From positions 1-64,000 of the forward strand of contig MEOL01000042.1 in the NCBI GenBank assembly GCA_001769215.1: DNA of 64,000 nt, given 5' to 3'. The translations under genes were made by a program, and so were the position numbers. The stretch is from Bacteroidetes bacterium GWF2_41_31. GTDB lineage: Bacteria > Bacteroidota > Bacteroidia > Bacteroidales > F082. Of this stretch, positions 16,590 through 25,945 are shown one piece after another; within the stretch, counting starts at the first letter, position 1; every line of letters starts with the position of its first letter. The notes below the pieces were generated by a model, which saw nothing but the letters and a program-made list of their open reading frames with translations, made no database searches and had not been told where the DNA came from.

Positions 16590-18104
16590 TTAGAAAGTAC
16601 CTTGAAGTTTTAAAATTTCATCAAGATATTTTCTGTCATTCGCCAACCGGGGCACCTTATTTTGTCCACCTAGTTTGTTTCTGCTTTTCATCCAGTTATA
16701 AAAAGTGCCCTGGGGCATCACTTTAATTACAGGAGGCTTGAGCACAAGGTTGTGATACCTTTTGGCTTCATAATCGGAATTAAGGGATTTAAGCGCGTTA
16801 TCAAAGGTTTCATGGAAAAACTCCATGTCTTTTGGTGGTACTTCAAATTCGATGAGCCATTGATGGGATACATCATGACCACGAAACAACGGACCGGCAG
16901 TATATTCACCTACCAATGCCCCTGTTTTTGTACAGGCTGTGATCATGGCCTTTTCGGCGTTATCAATAATCAGCTCTTCGCCTACCGCGTTTATAAAATT
17001 CTTGATGCGTCCCGTGATTCTGATCCTGTATGGATTTGTATTGGTAAACATCACGGTATCTCCAATGATGTATCGCCATAAGCCGGCATTGGTAGTGATT
17101 ACGATGGCATAGTTGACTCCGGTTTTAACCTCATGAAGGAGGAGCGTTTTTCCGTTTTCATTCATCATGTCCGAAACAGGAAGAAATTCGTACCATATCC
17201 CGTAATCCAGCATCAGCAACAGTTCGTTGCTATCGCTTTGATCCTGAATTCCAAAGAAGCCTTCGGAAGCGTTGTAATTGTCGGAATAAACCATTTTTGG
17301 GGAGGAGATCATGTGTTGAAATTGTGCCCTGTATGGCTCAAAATTAACACCACCGTGAAAAAATACTTCCAGGTTGGGCCACACTTCGCTTAAGTCGGTT
17401 TTTCCCGCTTTTTTCATTATTTTTCTTAACAAAACCAACATCCAGCTGGGAACACCGGAAATGCTCGTAACATCATGATCGAGCGTTGATTCGGCCATAA
17501 GCTCAAGCTTATTTTCCCATTCATCCATCAGGGCTATGGATAGCGAAGGGGTTCGTTTGTATTGAGCCCACAATGGTAAATTATGCATCAGGATGGCTGA
17601 AAGATCGCCTTCCATGTATGAGATGTTGTTGATTTCGGTAATGTTCCAACTTCCTCCCATCACCAGGCTTTTGCCCTCGAAAAAGCCTGAATCGGGATGG
17701 AGGTTTAAATAAATGGCCAGTAGATCTTTTCCACCCTTATAATGACATTCTTCGAGTGCGGAGGGGCTTACCGGGATAAATTTACTCTTGCTACCGGTGG
17801 TTCCTGATGATTTGGCAAACCAGGTAATTTCTTCGGGCCAAAGGATGTTCTGTTCTCCTTTGCGCATCTTATCAATGTGTGGCTTCAGGTCCTCGTATGA
17901 ACTGAGTGGTACGCGCTCCCGGTATTCATCCGCAGAATTGATGGATTTGTAATCATATTTTTTCCCCCATTCTGTATCTTTAGCAGTAGAGATGAGTTTT
18001 TTAAACAGGTCTTCCTGCACATCGTGCGGATATTTTATAAAGAGTTCAATTTGATGGATCCGTTTTTTTATCCACCAGTTTAATACCGAATCGAGTATGA
18101 TCAT
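16590..18104 (-). CDS. GH3 family acyl-amido synthetase-like protein
   Basis: 504 aa, started at ATG 18104 (MIILDSVLNWWIKKRIHQIELF), the usual family opening; the 19 extra codons upstream are not conserved-looking. The adenylation phosphate loop is visible in WFAKSSGTTGSKSKFIPVS, with later motifs YNASEGFFGIQD and YAIVITTNAGLWRYIIGDTV typical of the GH3 (auxin-responsive promoter) superfamily. Plant GH3 enzymes join acids to amino acids by an acyl-AMP route; bacterial homologs are common in Bacteroidota but their substrates are largely unknown. First gene of the minus-strand run toward the ATL gene. Confidence 0.9.
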   Translation of the reverse strand: MIILDSVLNWWIKKRIHQIELFIKYPHDVQEDLFKKLISTAKDTEWGKKYDYKSINSADEYRERVPLSSYEDLKPHIDKMRKGEQNILWPEEITWFAKSSGTTGSKSKFIPVSPSALEECHYKGGKDLLAIYLNLHPDSGFFEGKSLVMGGSWNITEINNISYMEGDLSAILMHNLPLWAQYKRTPSLSIALMDEWENKLELMAESTLDHDVTSISGVPSWMLVLLRKIMKKAGKTDLSEVWPNLEVFFHGGVNFEPYRAQFQHMISSPKMVYSDNYNASEGFFGIQDQSDSNELLLMLDYGIWYEFLPVSDMMNENGKTLLLHEVKTGVNYAIVITTNAGLWRYIIGDTVMFTNTNPYRIRITGRIKNFINAVGEELIIDNAEKAMITACTKTGALVGEYTAGPLFRGHDVSHQWLIEFEVPPKDMEFFHETFDNALKSLNSDYEAKRYHNLVLKPPVIKVMPQGTFYNWMKSRNKLGGQNKVPRLANDRKYLDEILKLQGTF

Positions 18105-18195
18105 CGCATGTTTTATGTCAAAAAAATGAACGTTCAAAATTAAAAAGATTTCACCAAACACGGGGGTTACTTGGGTTATTTATTCAATTGTTTAG

Positions 18196-18223
18196 TTGGA
18201 TTAGCCAAGAACCATTATTTTTG
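18196..18223 (+). promoter_or_regulatory. ispE promoter (TTG N17 TATTTTTG)
   Basis: TTG (18196-18198) and TATTTTTG (18216-18223) have the spacing expected for the Bacteroidota housekeeping sigma factor and end 14 nt before the ATG at 18238. Confidence 0.65.
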
Positions 18224-18237
18224 CTTAAAACAGCAGG

Positions 18238-19044
18238 ATGATTTATTTTCCAAATGCTAAAATTAACCTGGGATTGGCCGTTACAGAACTCCGATCTGAT
18301 GGTTTTCACCACATCGAAACTTGCTACTATCCTATTCCTTTATTTGATGTTCTGGAATTTGTTGAGAGTAGCCAATTTGAATTAACTGTCTTCGGAAATC
18401 AATTGGAGGGTCCAATTGAAGACAATCTGATTTCAAAGGTCTGGCATTTGATGCACCGCGAATTTCAAGTGCCTCCGGTAAAAGTGGCCTTATTAAAAAT
18501 GATTCCTACAGGTGCCGGTTTAGGAGGTGGTTCATCTGATGCGGCTTTTTTTATTAAGGGGTTAAACACCTTGTTTTCACTTGGCCTGTCAAACAATCAA
18601 ATGGAAGCTGTATCCGCAAAACTTGGAAGCGATTGTCCTTTTTTTATTCGCAATCAACCGGCTATTGGAAAGGGAAGGGGCGAGGTGCTCGTTGAAATTC
18701 CGTCGTTGCTTTCGGGCTATCAGCTCACATTGGTATTTCCCGGATATTTTATTTCTACGGCCCTGGCTTTTCGGAAGGTTGTGCCTCATTCAATTGATTA
18801 TTCTTTTGCTGAGGTGCTCGCTCTTCATCCCATGAAGTGGCGCCATCGACTCGTAAATGATTTTCAACCTGTTGCCACCGCGATGCATCCAAAAATAGGC
18901 CAAATTGTTGATAAGCTTTACCTGGCAGGAGCCACCTATGCATCGCTTACAGGAAGCGGATCGGCTGTTTTTGCCTTGTCGGAAAAGCCCCTCAGCGTGT
19001 TGCCACTTGTCCGGGATTTTGGTGTTTATACCTGGGTCCTGTAA
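18238..19044 (+). CDS. ispE: 4-diphosphocytidyl-2-C-methyl-D-erythritol kinase
   Basis: 268 aa GHMP kinase of the non-mevalonate (MEP) isoprenoid pathway; it phosphorylates CDP-methylerythritol. FPNAKINLGLAVTELRSDGFH at the N-terminus, the ATP-binding GHMP motif PTGAGLGGGSSDAAFF (residues about 90-105) and the C-terminal TGSGSAVFAL are all present. The gene has its own predicted promoter and is divergent from the GH3 gene. Confidence 0.95.
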   Translation: MIYFPNAKINLGLAVTELRSDGFHHIETCYYPIPLFDVLEFVESSQFELTVFGNQLEGPIEDNLISKVWHLMHREFQVPPVKVALLKMIPTGAGLGGGSSDAAFFIKGLNTLFSLGLSNNQMEAVSAKLGSDCPFFIRNQPAIGKGRGEVLVEIPSLLSGYQLTLVFPGYFISTALAFRKVVPHSIDYSFAEVLALHPMKWRHRLVNDFQPVATAMHPKIGQIVDKLYLAGATYASLTGSGSAVFALSEKPLSVLPLVRDFGVYTWVL

Positions 19045-19095
19045 ACCAGCATTTAGCCATTTCTTTCTTCACCTTCTTGTTAAATCAACCAGGCT

Positions 19096-19129
19096 TTTGC
19101 GATAATAAAACATAGAATGGTTACTTTTG
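19096..19129 (+). promoter_or_regulatory. Promoter of TonB-dependent receptor (TTTG N22 TACTTTTG)
   Basis: TTTG (19096-19099) and TACTTTTG (19122-19129). Transcription would start near 19134, downstream of the most upstream in-frame ATG (19117), which argues for the ATG at 19150 as the real start. Confidence 0.6.
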
Positions 19130-19149
19130 CCGCTTTTTTAACTATTCAG

Positions 19150-21156
19150 ATGAACTTACGATCAATTCTATATATCATTGGTATTGTATTACTTACAATT
19201 TTTCAAAAGGCAGTTTTTAGTCAAACCGATTCCATTCCCCTAGCAGAAATCGAAATAAATTCTGCCGGGAATCCATTGGTATTTAAGCAACTATCCCGTA
19301 GTATTCAGGTGATTACATCCAATGATTTGAAAACCGCACCGGTATTTAGTCTGGATGACGTTTTGCGCTATTATGGTGGATTGGATGTACGCGAACGCGG
19401 GACAATGGGTGTACAATCGGATTTGAGTATCCGTGGTGGCGGAATGGATCAAAACCTGATGATGGTTAACGGGGTTGCGCTAAACGATCCGCAGACAGGT
19501 CACCACAACCTGAATCAGGCTGTTATGATTACGAATATCGAGAAAATTGAAATTCTTGAAGGCCCCGGCTCCCGCTGGTTTGGACCGAATGCATTTTCCG
19601 GTGGAATCAATATTATTACACGTCAACCCGAAAGTAATCAGCTTAAACTCGATCTTTCCGGAGGTCAGCATGGATTGTTTTTTGCTGATGTAGCAGGAAC
19701 ATTCATAATGGGGAATTGGACCAACTCCATATTTCTTGGTCATCACCAATCGGATGGATATATTCGAAATACTGATTTTAATATGAATCAGGTGATCAAC
19801 GAAAGCACATTAAAAATACCGGATGGAATGTTGAGGATTTATCTTGGCTACCTGAACAAGGGATTCGGTGCCAATTGTTTTTATACTGCCAAATATCCGG
19901 ATCAGTATGAACAAATCAAGAGCAGTCTGGCCTCAATTAGTTTTGAAAAAAACAATCAACTGCCAATTAAAATAAATGCCTCATGGAAAAGACTTTACGA
20001 TCGTTTTGAACTGTTTCGGGAAGATCATCTATGGTATCAAAAGATAGGAGATATTTATGTCAACGGAAGTGATACAGCCGGATTCCCGATACCCGGAGGT
20101 ATTGTTCCTTACAAAGGGCACAATTATCACCGTACCGATGTGGTTTCGATGAACGCAGGCATGGGTTTTTCGACCCAGGCCGGAAACACAAATTTTGGTA
20201 TATTGGCCCGGTACGAATCCATTATGAGCAATGTGCTGGGCGATTTGATGTTGGATACGATATATGGTAATTCCGGAGATGCATGGTACAACCGCTCAAA
20301 AAACAGGAAAAATGTAACGCTTTATTTAAATCATAGTTATATTAACGGACGGTTTTCTATAGCCGGCGGATTTTCTGCCTTTTACAACACTGATTATGGC
20401 ATGCATATTTCACCCGGTGTGGATATGGGTTATTTTATTGTTGATAACCTGAAAGTATATGGATCGGTTAATCAGGCACTAAGGATTCCTACTTTTACAG
20501 ATTTGTATTATCAGGGAGTAGATCAGGTAAGCAACCCGGATTTGAAACCGGAAACAGCCACAACCTATGAATTGGGTGCTAAATTATTCCTTCTCCGTTT
20601 TACTATCACCGGTGCGGTATTTCACCGCGATGGTAAAGACCTCATTGACTGGATAAAAGAAAAACCGGAGGAAAAATGGCACAGCATGAATCTCACTTCG
20701 CTCAAGACCAATGGCATCCGTTGTTTCATACAATACCGTTCAAAGCATCAGAACCGCGCATTGGTGAAGTCGGCAGGGATGAGCTATTCCTATTTGGAAT
20801 CGCAAAAATTGTCGAATCAATATTTGTCGCTGTATGCACTTGATTATCTCAACCATAACCTGGCACTCAACTTAACTCATCAGCTGTTTATAAAGAACTT
20901 ACAGGTTTCATGGGTTTTTAATTTCCAACAGCGGAGTGGTTCTTTTATCGATTTTAATTCGGGCGATGTGGTTCGTTATCAACCCATTCACCGGATAAAT
21001 CTGCAAATCAATTATCAAATAAGCAAACTGGACTTTTCACTAACATGCAGGAATTTGCTCAATGAAAAAGCGGTTGATTATGGTAATGTCCCTCAACCTG
21101 GCCTCTGGCTTATTGCCGGATTAAGAACCAGCCTCGATTTTCAATTTTTTAAATAA
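19150..21156 (+). CDS. TonB-dependent outer-membrane receptor
   Basis: 668 aa from ATG 19150; the upstream in-frame ATG at 19117 precedes the predicted -7 box and is rejected. A signal peptide (LRSILYIIGIVLLTIFQKAVFSQ) leads straight into the plug domain: QVITSNDLKTAPVFSLDDVLRYYGGLDVRERG, here cited in part, then DLSIRGGGMDQNLMMVNG and IEILEGPGSRWFGPNAFSG. A 22-strand type barrel follows, ending GLRTSLDFQFFK with the penultimate aromatic residue of such barrels. It lacks the N-terminal carboxypeptidase-like domain of SusC proteins and has no SusD neighbour, so it is closer to BtuB/FepA-type siderophore or vitamin receptors. The ligand is unknown. Confidence 0.9.
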   Translation: MNLRSILYIIGIVLLTIFQKAVFSQTDSIPLAEIEINSAGNPLVFKQLSRSIQVITSNDLKTAPVFSLDDVLRYYGGLDVRERGTMGVQSDLSIRGGGMDQNLMMVNGVALNDPQTGHHNLNQAVMITNIEKIEILEGPGSRWFGPNAFSGGINIITRQPESNQLKLDLSGGQHGLFFADVAGTFIMGNWTNSIFLGHHQSDGYIRNTDFNMNQVINESTLKIPDGMLRIYLGYLNKGFGANCFYTAKYPDQYEQIKSSLASISFEKNNQLPIKINASWKRLYDRFELFREDHLWYQKIGDIYVNGSDTAGFPIPGGIVPYKGHNYHRTDVVSMNAGMGFSTQAGNTNFGILARYESIMSNVLGDLMLDTIYGNSGDAWYNRSKNRKNVTLYLNHSYINGRFSIAGGFSAFYNTDYGMHISPGVDMGYFIVDNLKVYGSVNQALRIPTFTDLYYQGVDQVSNPDLKPETATTYELGAKLFLLRFTITGAVFHRDGKDLIDWIKEKPEEKWHSMNLTSLKTNGIRCFIQYRSKHQNRALVKSAGMSYSYLESQKLSNQYLSLYALDYLNHNLALNLTHQLFIKNLQVSWVFNFQQRSGSFIDFNSGDVVRYQPIHRINLQINYQISKLDFSLTCRNLLNEKAVDYGNVPQPGLWLIAGLRTSLDFQFFK

Positions 21157-21181
21157 GAGAAAATCTCCGGCATGATTTCCC

Positions 21182-21189
21182 TATTTTTG
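21182..21189 (+). promoter_or_regulatory. -7 box for SDR gene
   Basis: TATTTTTG, 33 nt before the ATG at 21223, in the short gap after the receptor gene. No clear -33 TTG. Confidence 0.4.
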
Positions 21190-21222
21190 TACTTTCCTTT
21201 TTTTCCAATCAAAATATAAACC

Positions 21223-21984
21223 ATGAATTCAATTGTTTTAATAACAGGGGCAACCAGCGGGATTGGTGAATCCTGTGCACGGAAGTTCGCAGCCCATCAA
21301 CATGATATTATTATCACCGGCAGGAGGATGGATCGACTCATCAGCCTGGCAGAAGAACTCGTTTCAACCTTCGGAATAGAGGTGTGGCCCCTGTCGTTCG
21401 ACATTAGAAATCACCAGGAAGTGGAACAGGCGTTTTCCGGCTTGCCTGAAAAGTGGAAATCCATCGACATCCTGGTGAACAATGCCGGACTTGCGGTTGG
21501 CCTTAATTCGATACAGACAGGTATGATAGATGATTGGGAGCGGATGATTGATACCAATGTAAAAGGGTTGTTGTACATGAGCCGGACTGTTTTGCCCGGG
21601 ATGATTGGTCGTGGGAAGGGGCATGTTATCAACATTGGTTCAGTAGCAGGCCGGGAAATTTATCCCAATGGAAATGTATATTGTGCAACAAAATATGCGG
21701 TTGACGCGCTCACCAAATCAACACGGGTTGATACCGTTTCGCACGGGATAAAGGTCACTCAAATAGCTCCGGGCGCCGTGGAAACTGAGTTCTCCATGGT
21801 CCGTTTCAAAGGCGATACCGATCGTGCTGAAGGTGTTTATAAAGGCTTCCACCCGTTACTACCCGGTGATATTGCCGAGGCTGTATTTTATGTCACCACG
21901 CTACCGGCACATGTTAACATCAACGATCTGGTGATTATGCCCACAGCCCAGGCGAGCGCGACGGTTATGCATAAAAGGGTTTAG
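21223..21984 (+). CDS. Short-chain dehydrogenase/reductase (YdfG-like)
   Basis: 253 aa classical SDR. The cofactor motif TGATSGIGESCARKFA is at residues 7-22, followed by TGRRMDR, which suggests NADP(H) preference from the Arg residues. NNAGLAVG and the catalytic set Ser (INIGSVAG) - Tyr-x-x-x-Lys (YCATKYAV) are intact. The closest well-known type is YdfG, an NADP-dependent 3-hydroxy acid / serine dehydrogenase. The C-terminal VIMPTAQASATVMHKR agrees with that group. The substrate remains inferred. Confidence 0.9.
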   Translation: MNSIVLITGATSGIGESCARKFAAHQHDIIITGRRMDRLISLAEELVSTFGIEVWPLSFDIRNHQEVEQAFSGLPEKWKSIDILVNNAGLAVGLNSIQTGMIDDWERMIDTNVKGLLYMSRTVLPGMIGRGKGHVINIGSVAGREIYPNGNVYCATKYAVDALTKSTRVDTVSHGIKVTQIAPGAVETEFSMVRFKGDTDRAEGVYKGFHPLLPGDIAEAVFYVTTLPAHVNINDLVIMPTAQASATVMHKRV

Positions 21985-22039
21985 GGACGAAGGGAGCCTG
22001 GTTGTTAACAAGTAATTACCCCGCCGATTATTTTATTTC

Positions 22040-22047
22040 TACATTTG
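22040..22047 (+). promoter_or_regulatory. -7 box for acyl-CoA synthetase gene
   Basis: TACATTTG, ending 28 nt before the ATG at 22076. No -33 match at the standard distance. Confidence 0.4.
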
Positions 22048-22075
22048 CATCCACCAAAACTTAAAACCGTTGATA

Positions 22076-23839
22076 ATGGAAGTAACCAGAATATTTGATC
22101 TACTTACCCATTACAAGCAAGCATTTAAACCTAAAAACGATGTGTTGTCCGGAAAAGAAAACGGACGATGGGTAAAGTACAGCCTGGCTGAATATCAGGA
22201 TTTTGCCGATCATATCAGTTATGGGCTCATGCAACTGGGGATAAAAAAGGGCGATGCCATCGCCACCATTTCAAATAACTGTCCTGAGTGGAACTTTATT
22301 GATATGGGTATTATGCAAATAGGCGCCATACACGTTCCCATTTACCCAACCATCAGCGAGGATGATTATAAGTATATCCTGAAGCATGCCGAAGTAAAAA
22401 TCGTATTTATTGCCGGGAAAGAATTGCTGAGGAAAATTGCGCATTTTCTGCCTGAAATTGAAGGCCTTCGGGAGGTATATACTTTTAAAGCGGTGGAAGG
22501 GTATAAACAACTCGCCGATTTAGTGGAACTGGGCAAACAAAACAGGAATGTTCCTTTTCTTGAAAAAGCAAAAAGTAACATTCTTCCTGACGATGTAGCC
22601 ACCCTGATTTATACTTCCGGAACAACCGGGTTTCCAAAAGGAGTCATGCTGTCGCACAACAACGTGTTAAGCAACGTGAAGGCTTCGGAAGGCATTTTTC
22701 CCGTGGATGAAACATGCAGGGGACTAAGTTATTTGCCCCTGTGCCATGTATACGAACGGATGGTAAATTATGTGCTTCATTATAAGGGGGTATCCATTTA
22801 TTATACCGAAAGCATGGCCACCATTGTCGACAATATACAAGAGGTGAAACCGCATATTATGACGACCGTTCCCAGGTTGCTCGAAAAGGTGTACGACAAG
22901 ATTTTGGCCAAGGGACGTAACCTGAAAGGTGTGAAAAAGCAACTTTTCTTTTATGCCGTAAATTTGGGTTTAAAATTTGAATTTGATCAGCCAACCCGTT
23001 TTGTATATCATGCCAAACTCCGGTTGATGAACAAGTTGGTTTTTAGTAAGTGGAGGGCTGCCTTTGGAGGCGAAATGGTTTGTATTGTTTCGGGTGGAGC
23101 CGCCTTGCAACCGCGACTGGCCCGCATATACAATGCCGCTGGTATCAGTGTGATTGAAGGTTACGGTATGACAGAATCATCTCCCGTTATCGCGGTGAAT
23201 ACCTTTGTTGCCGGACAGCGTAAAATTGGAACTGTTGGACCACCATTGAATAATGTGGAAGTAAAAATCAGTGAAGAGGGTGAAATCCTTGTAAAAGGCC
23301 CTAACGTGATGAAAGGCTATTTTAAAGACAGTGAGATGACAGCAAATACTGTTATTGACGGGTGGCTTCATACAGGGGATGTAGGGGTTTTGGATGAGCA
23401 GGGGTTGTTGAAAATTACCGGAAGGGTGAAGGAGATTTTTAAAACCTCCATGGGAAAATATATTTCTCCTGTTTTGCTCGAAAATAAAATAAAGGAGTCA
23501 CCTTTTTTTGACCAGATCATGGTGGTAGGCGAAAATCAGAAATTTGCTGCAGCGCTGATAGTGCCCGACTTTGAGCACTTGCGCAACTGGTGTAAAATTA
23601 AAGAGGTTCCATGGACGAATGCGACAGAAATGATCGCAGAAAAAGTAATAAAAGAGCGTTTTAAACATGAAATAGATTGTTTTAACAAACAATTTGGGGA
23701 TACTGAAAAAATTAAAAAATTTGAACTCATCGACCACGAGTGGACCATTGATTCGGGTGAAATCACCGCCAACCTGAAATTAAAACGGAGCCTGATTCAT
23801 AAACGATACGCAGAGTCGATTGAGAAGCTTTTTGTATAA
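22076..23839 (+). CDS. Long-chain fatty acid-CoA ligase (AMP-binding)
   Basis: 587 aa from ATG 22076 (a TTG two codons earlier is unlikely). It should activate fatty acids with ATP and CoA. Motif A is LIYTSGTTGFPKGVMLSHNN (residues about 175-194), the GYGMTESSPVIAVN motif lies near 365, and HTGDVGVLDEQGLLKITGR with KEIFKTSMGKYISP gives the ATP and catalytic-Lys side. It is the FadD15-like type that keeps the eukaryotic-like long form. Upstream of tpx by 30 bp, likely cotranscribed. Confidence 0.93.
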   Translation: MEVTRIFDLLTHYKQAFKPKNDVLSGKENGRWVKYSLAEYQDFADHISYGLMQLGIKKGDAIATISNNCPEWNFIDMGIMQIGAIHVPIYPTISEDDYKYILKHAEVKIVFIAGKELLRKIAHFLPEIEGLREVYTFKAVEGYKQLADLVELGKQNRNVPFLEKAKSNILPDDVATLIYTSGTTGFPKGVMLSHNNVLSNVKASEGIFPVDETCRGLSYLPLCHVYERMVNYVLHYKGVSIYYTESMATIVDNIQEVKPHIMTTVPRLLEKVYDKILAKGRNLKGVKKQLFFYAVNLGLKFEFDQPTRFVYHAKLRLMNKLVFSKWRAAFGGEMVCIVSGGAALQPRLARIYNAAGISVIEGYGMTESSPVIAVNTFVAGQRKIGTVGPPLNNVEVKISEEGEILVKGPNVMKGYFKDSEMTANTVIDGWLHTGDVGVLDEQGLLKITGRVKEIFKTSMGKYISPVLLENKIKESPFFDQIMVVGENQKFAAALIVPDFEHLRNWCKIKEVPWTNATEMIAEKVIKERFKHEIDCFNKQFGDTEKIKKFELIDHEWTIDSGEITANLKLKRSLIHKRYAESIEKLFV

Positions 23840-23869
23840 GATCAATTAATTATTATCAAACTTGTTATC

Positions 23870-24370
23870 ATGGCAGAAATCACATTAAAAGGAAACAAAA
23901 TCAATACCATAGGCAAATTGCCGGAAGTTGGGGCCGGAGCTCCTGATTTTACATTGGTTAAAGATGACCTTTCGGTAAAAACATTAAAAGACTACAGGGG
24001 CAGTAGAGTAGTGCTCAATATTTTCCCGAGCCTCGACACGGGCACTTGCGCGGCCTCTGTTCGTAGGTTTAACCAGGAAGCCAACAACCTGAAAAACACC
24101 AAAGTGTTGTGCATTTCCAAGGATTTGCCTTTTGCCCAGGCACGTTTTTGCGGTTCAGAGGGGCTAAAAAATGTAGAAAACCTGTCGGACTTTCGCACCG
24201 GTGCCTTCGGCAAAGCTTATGGTGTAGAAATAGTGGACGGCCCATTGGCCGGTCTTGAATCGCGTGCGGTAGTGATTCTTGATGAAGAAGGGAAAGTGAT
24301 TTATACACAGCAGGTTCCTGAAATTGTTGATGAACCCAACTACGAAGTAGCTATTTCCATTTTAAAATAA
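23870..24370 (+). CDS. tpx: Thiol peroxidase Tpx
   Basis: 166 aa atypical two-Cys peroxiredoxin that reduces hydroperoxides with thioredoxin. The peroxidatic Cys60 is in [15 protein letters not shown] and the resolving Cys94 in [11 protein letters not shown], both at family positions. Convergent with the TPR lipoprotein gene and closed by a hairpin. Confidence 0.95.
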   Translation: MAEITLKGNKINTIGKLPEVGAGAPDFTLVKDDLSVKTLKDYRGSRVVLNIFPSLDTGTCAASVRRFNQEANNLKNTKVLCISKDLPFAQARFCGSEGLKNVENLSDFRTGAFGKAYGVEIVDGPLAGLESRAVVILDEEGKVIYTQQVPEIVDEPNYEVAISILK

Positions 24371-24382
24371 GATCATTCCAAG

Positions 24383-24415
24383 CACCTGAGTTGTCTATTC
24401 GAGCCGGCTCAGGTG
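24383..24415 (+). terminator. Terminator hairpin between tpx and the TPR gene
   Basis: CACCTGAG (24383-24390) pairs with CTCAGGTG (24408-24415) across a 17-nt loop, followed by TTGTTTTG. The 3' arm lies inside the last codons of the convergent minus-strand gene (stop at 24395). Confidence 0.6.
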
Positions 24416-25861
24416 TTGTTTTGCAAGTCCCCGGATACTGCCCCTGTAAGTATGAAAATCAAAGGACAAACACTGCCGGTACATGTCCATAGCCAGCTCC
24501 TTTTCGCCTGCATCCTCGTATATATTTCCAAGTAGCAGTGCCGAATTGGCAGCATAATATAAATCCAGGTTTTTCCCCTTCTCGATGGTTTTAATAAACG
24601 CTGCCCTGGCTTTTTCCGTTGCCCCCGTTTTTTGAGCTATGCGTGCCATCCGGTATTGTTTTTCTACCTGCTCTTCTATTTTTAATTGCTCAGGTGCTAG
24701 CTTTTCCAGCAGAATGGTTGCTTCTGAATAATAGCCCCCATCGAACAACAGCCTGCTTTTCAGAAGGGCTGGATTTGGTATGAGGCGATTTTCCGCTTCG
24801 GTTTCCGCTTCATTGTCAATACCAACATTGGTATGCCCTATATTTTCTACCATCGCCATCTTTTCAGTATATTTTTTTGCCTCTCCTTGCAAAAGCAGGC
24901 ACCAGGCTTGTTTTCTAACGGCATCCTTGAGGTAGTTTTTTCCTTTAAAATGACCAATAAATAGTTGGTATTTCTGATAGGCTTCCTGATAATTCCCTCT
25001 TCTTAAATAGCATTCTCCATGCAGGTAGTTTAAATAGTGAAAAGGATAATAAGGGATGGTGTCGTTTATTTCTGAAAATATCGCCAGCGCCTGATCATTT
25101 TTGCCCTCTTTCATCAGGATGTTAATGGAGAGGTACTTGAGGAGCAGATTGTTGTTGTCGGGTTTAGCGGGCACCTTCACGGTTTCATTGTCGGAATAAA
25201 GGTTCAAATTAATGAAACTCAGGTAAAATAAAATTTCATTCTCCATGACTTCAAACCCGGGCGTGGCATGACATTGAGCCAATGCCTTCATGAGCTCCTG
25301 TCTACCTTGCTCAACGGAACCCGACATGCTCACCAGGCTCAAAAGCCATTGGAAATTCTCAGGAACTACTCCGATCATGGCATGAACCACCCCCAATGTG
25401 ATTTGGTTTGGGAAGAATTCCGGGAACACCTGCGCATTTTCATTTATTTTCCTGTAGGCACGGTTAAACTCCAGGGCGGCAGTGTAATATTCTCCAAATT
25501 TTAGCCTTGCCACAGCACTTTGCAGGTTGACATTGGCTATCAGATAGTTTTTATATGGACTCTGATCGCTTATCTTTTCAAAACTTTCCAACCGCCCGAT
25601 TTTGTTATTTATTTGTGATGAAAAAGTTTCATCGTTTTCACTGATAAAGGTGGATAAAAAATCCTGGTAGTTTTCGAGATAATCATACAGTGCATTCTCC
25701 GGATCACTCGCCCTGGCCGTGGCAATTTTCTTGCCGGCTTCATCAAACCGCAACGACAATATCAACCCGTATGCCGTGCGTGCATCCGAAGTGAAATTAG
25801 CGGTGGTTTGTCCATTCGCGCAACCTGCAGCCAATAATAATAAAAAGATTAACCGGTACAT
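24395..25861 (-). CDS. TPR-rich secreted lipoprotein
   Basis: 488 aa from ATG 25861 (MYRLIFLLLLAAGCANGQ), which gives a perfect lipoprotein signal with the lipid-accepting Cys at residue 14; the longer frame would spoil it. The rest is helical, with tetratricopeptide-like pairs in the C-terminal half (NYQEAYQKYQLFIGHFKG, GGYYSEATILLEKL, GNIYEDAGEKELAMDMYRQ). It is likely an envelope scaffold protein; no specific partner can be named. It follows a zinc-ribbon gene on the same strand but is separated from it by a good terminator. Confidence 0.8.
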   Translation of the reverse strand: MYRLIFLLLLAAGCANGQTTANFTSDARTAYGLILSLRFDEAGKKIATARASDPENALYDYLENYQDFLSTFISENDETFSSQINNKIGRLESFEKISDQSPYKNYLIANVNLQSAVARLKFGEYYTAALEFNRAYRKINENAQVFPEFFPNQITLGVVHAMIGVVPENFQWLLSLVSMSGSVEQGRQELMKALAQCHATPGFEVMENEILFYLSFINLNLYSDNETVKVPAKPDNNNLLLKYLSINILMKEGKNDQALAIFSEINDTIPYYPFHYLNYLHGECYLRRGNYQEAYQKYQLFIGHFKGKNYLKDAVRKQAWCLLLQGEAKKYTEKMAMVENIGHTNVGIDNEAETEAENRLIPNPALLKSRLLFDGGYYSEATILLEKLAPEQLKIEEQVEKQYRMARIAQKTGATEKARAAFIKTIEKGKNLDLYYAANSALLLGNIYEDAGEKELAMDMYRQCLSFDFHTYRGSIRGLAKQHLSRLE

Positions 25862-25891
25862 GAGTTTGATTTGCGGTGCATAAAAATACAC

Positions 25892-25923
25892 AAAAAAAGG
25901 AGCACATGCAGATGTGCCCCTTC
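25892..25923 (-). terminator. Intrinsic terminator of the zinc-ribbon gene
   Basis: Minus strand: AAGGGGCACAT, a 4-nt loop, ATGTGCTCCTT and then a run of T. The stem is about 11 bp with one mismatch. It lies 23 nt after the zinc-ribbon stop. Confidence 0.85.
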
Positions 25924-25945
25924 TAAAGGTTTTATTTGAAATGGA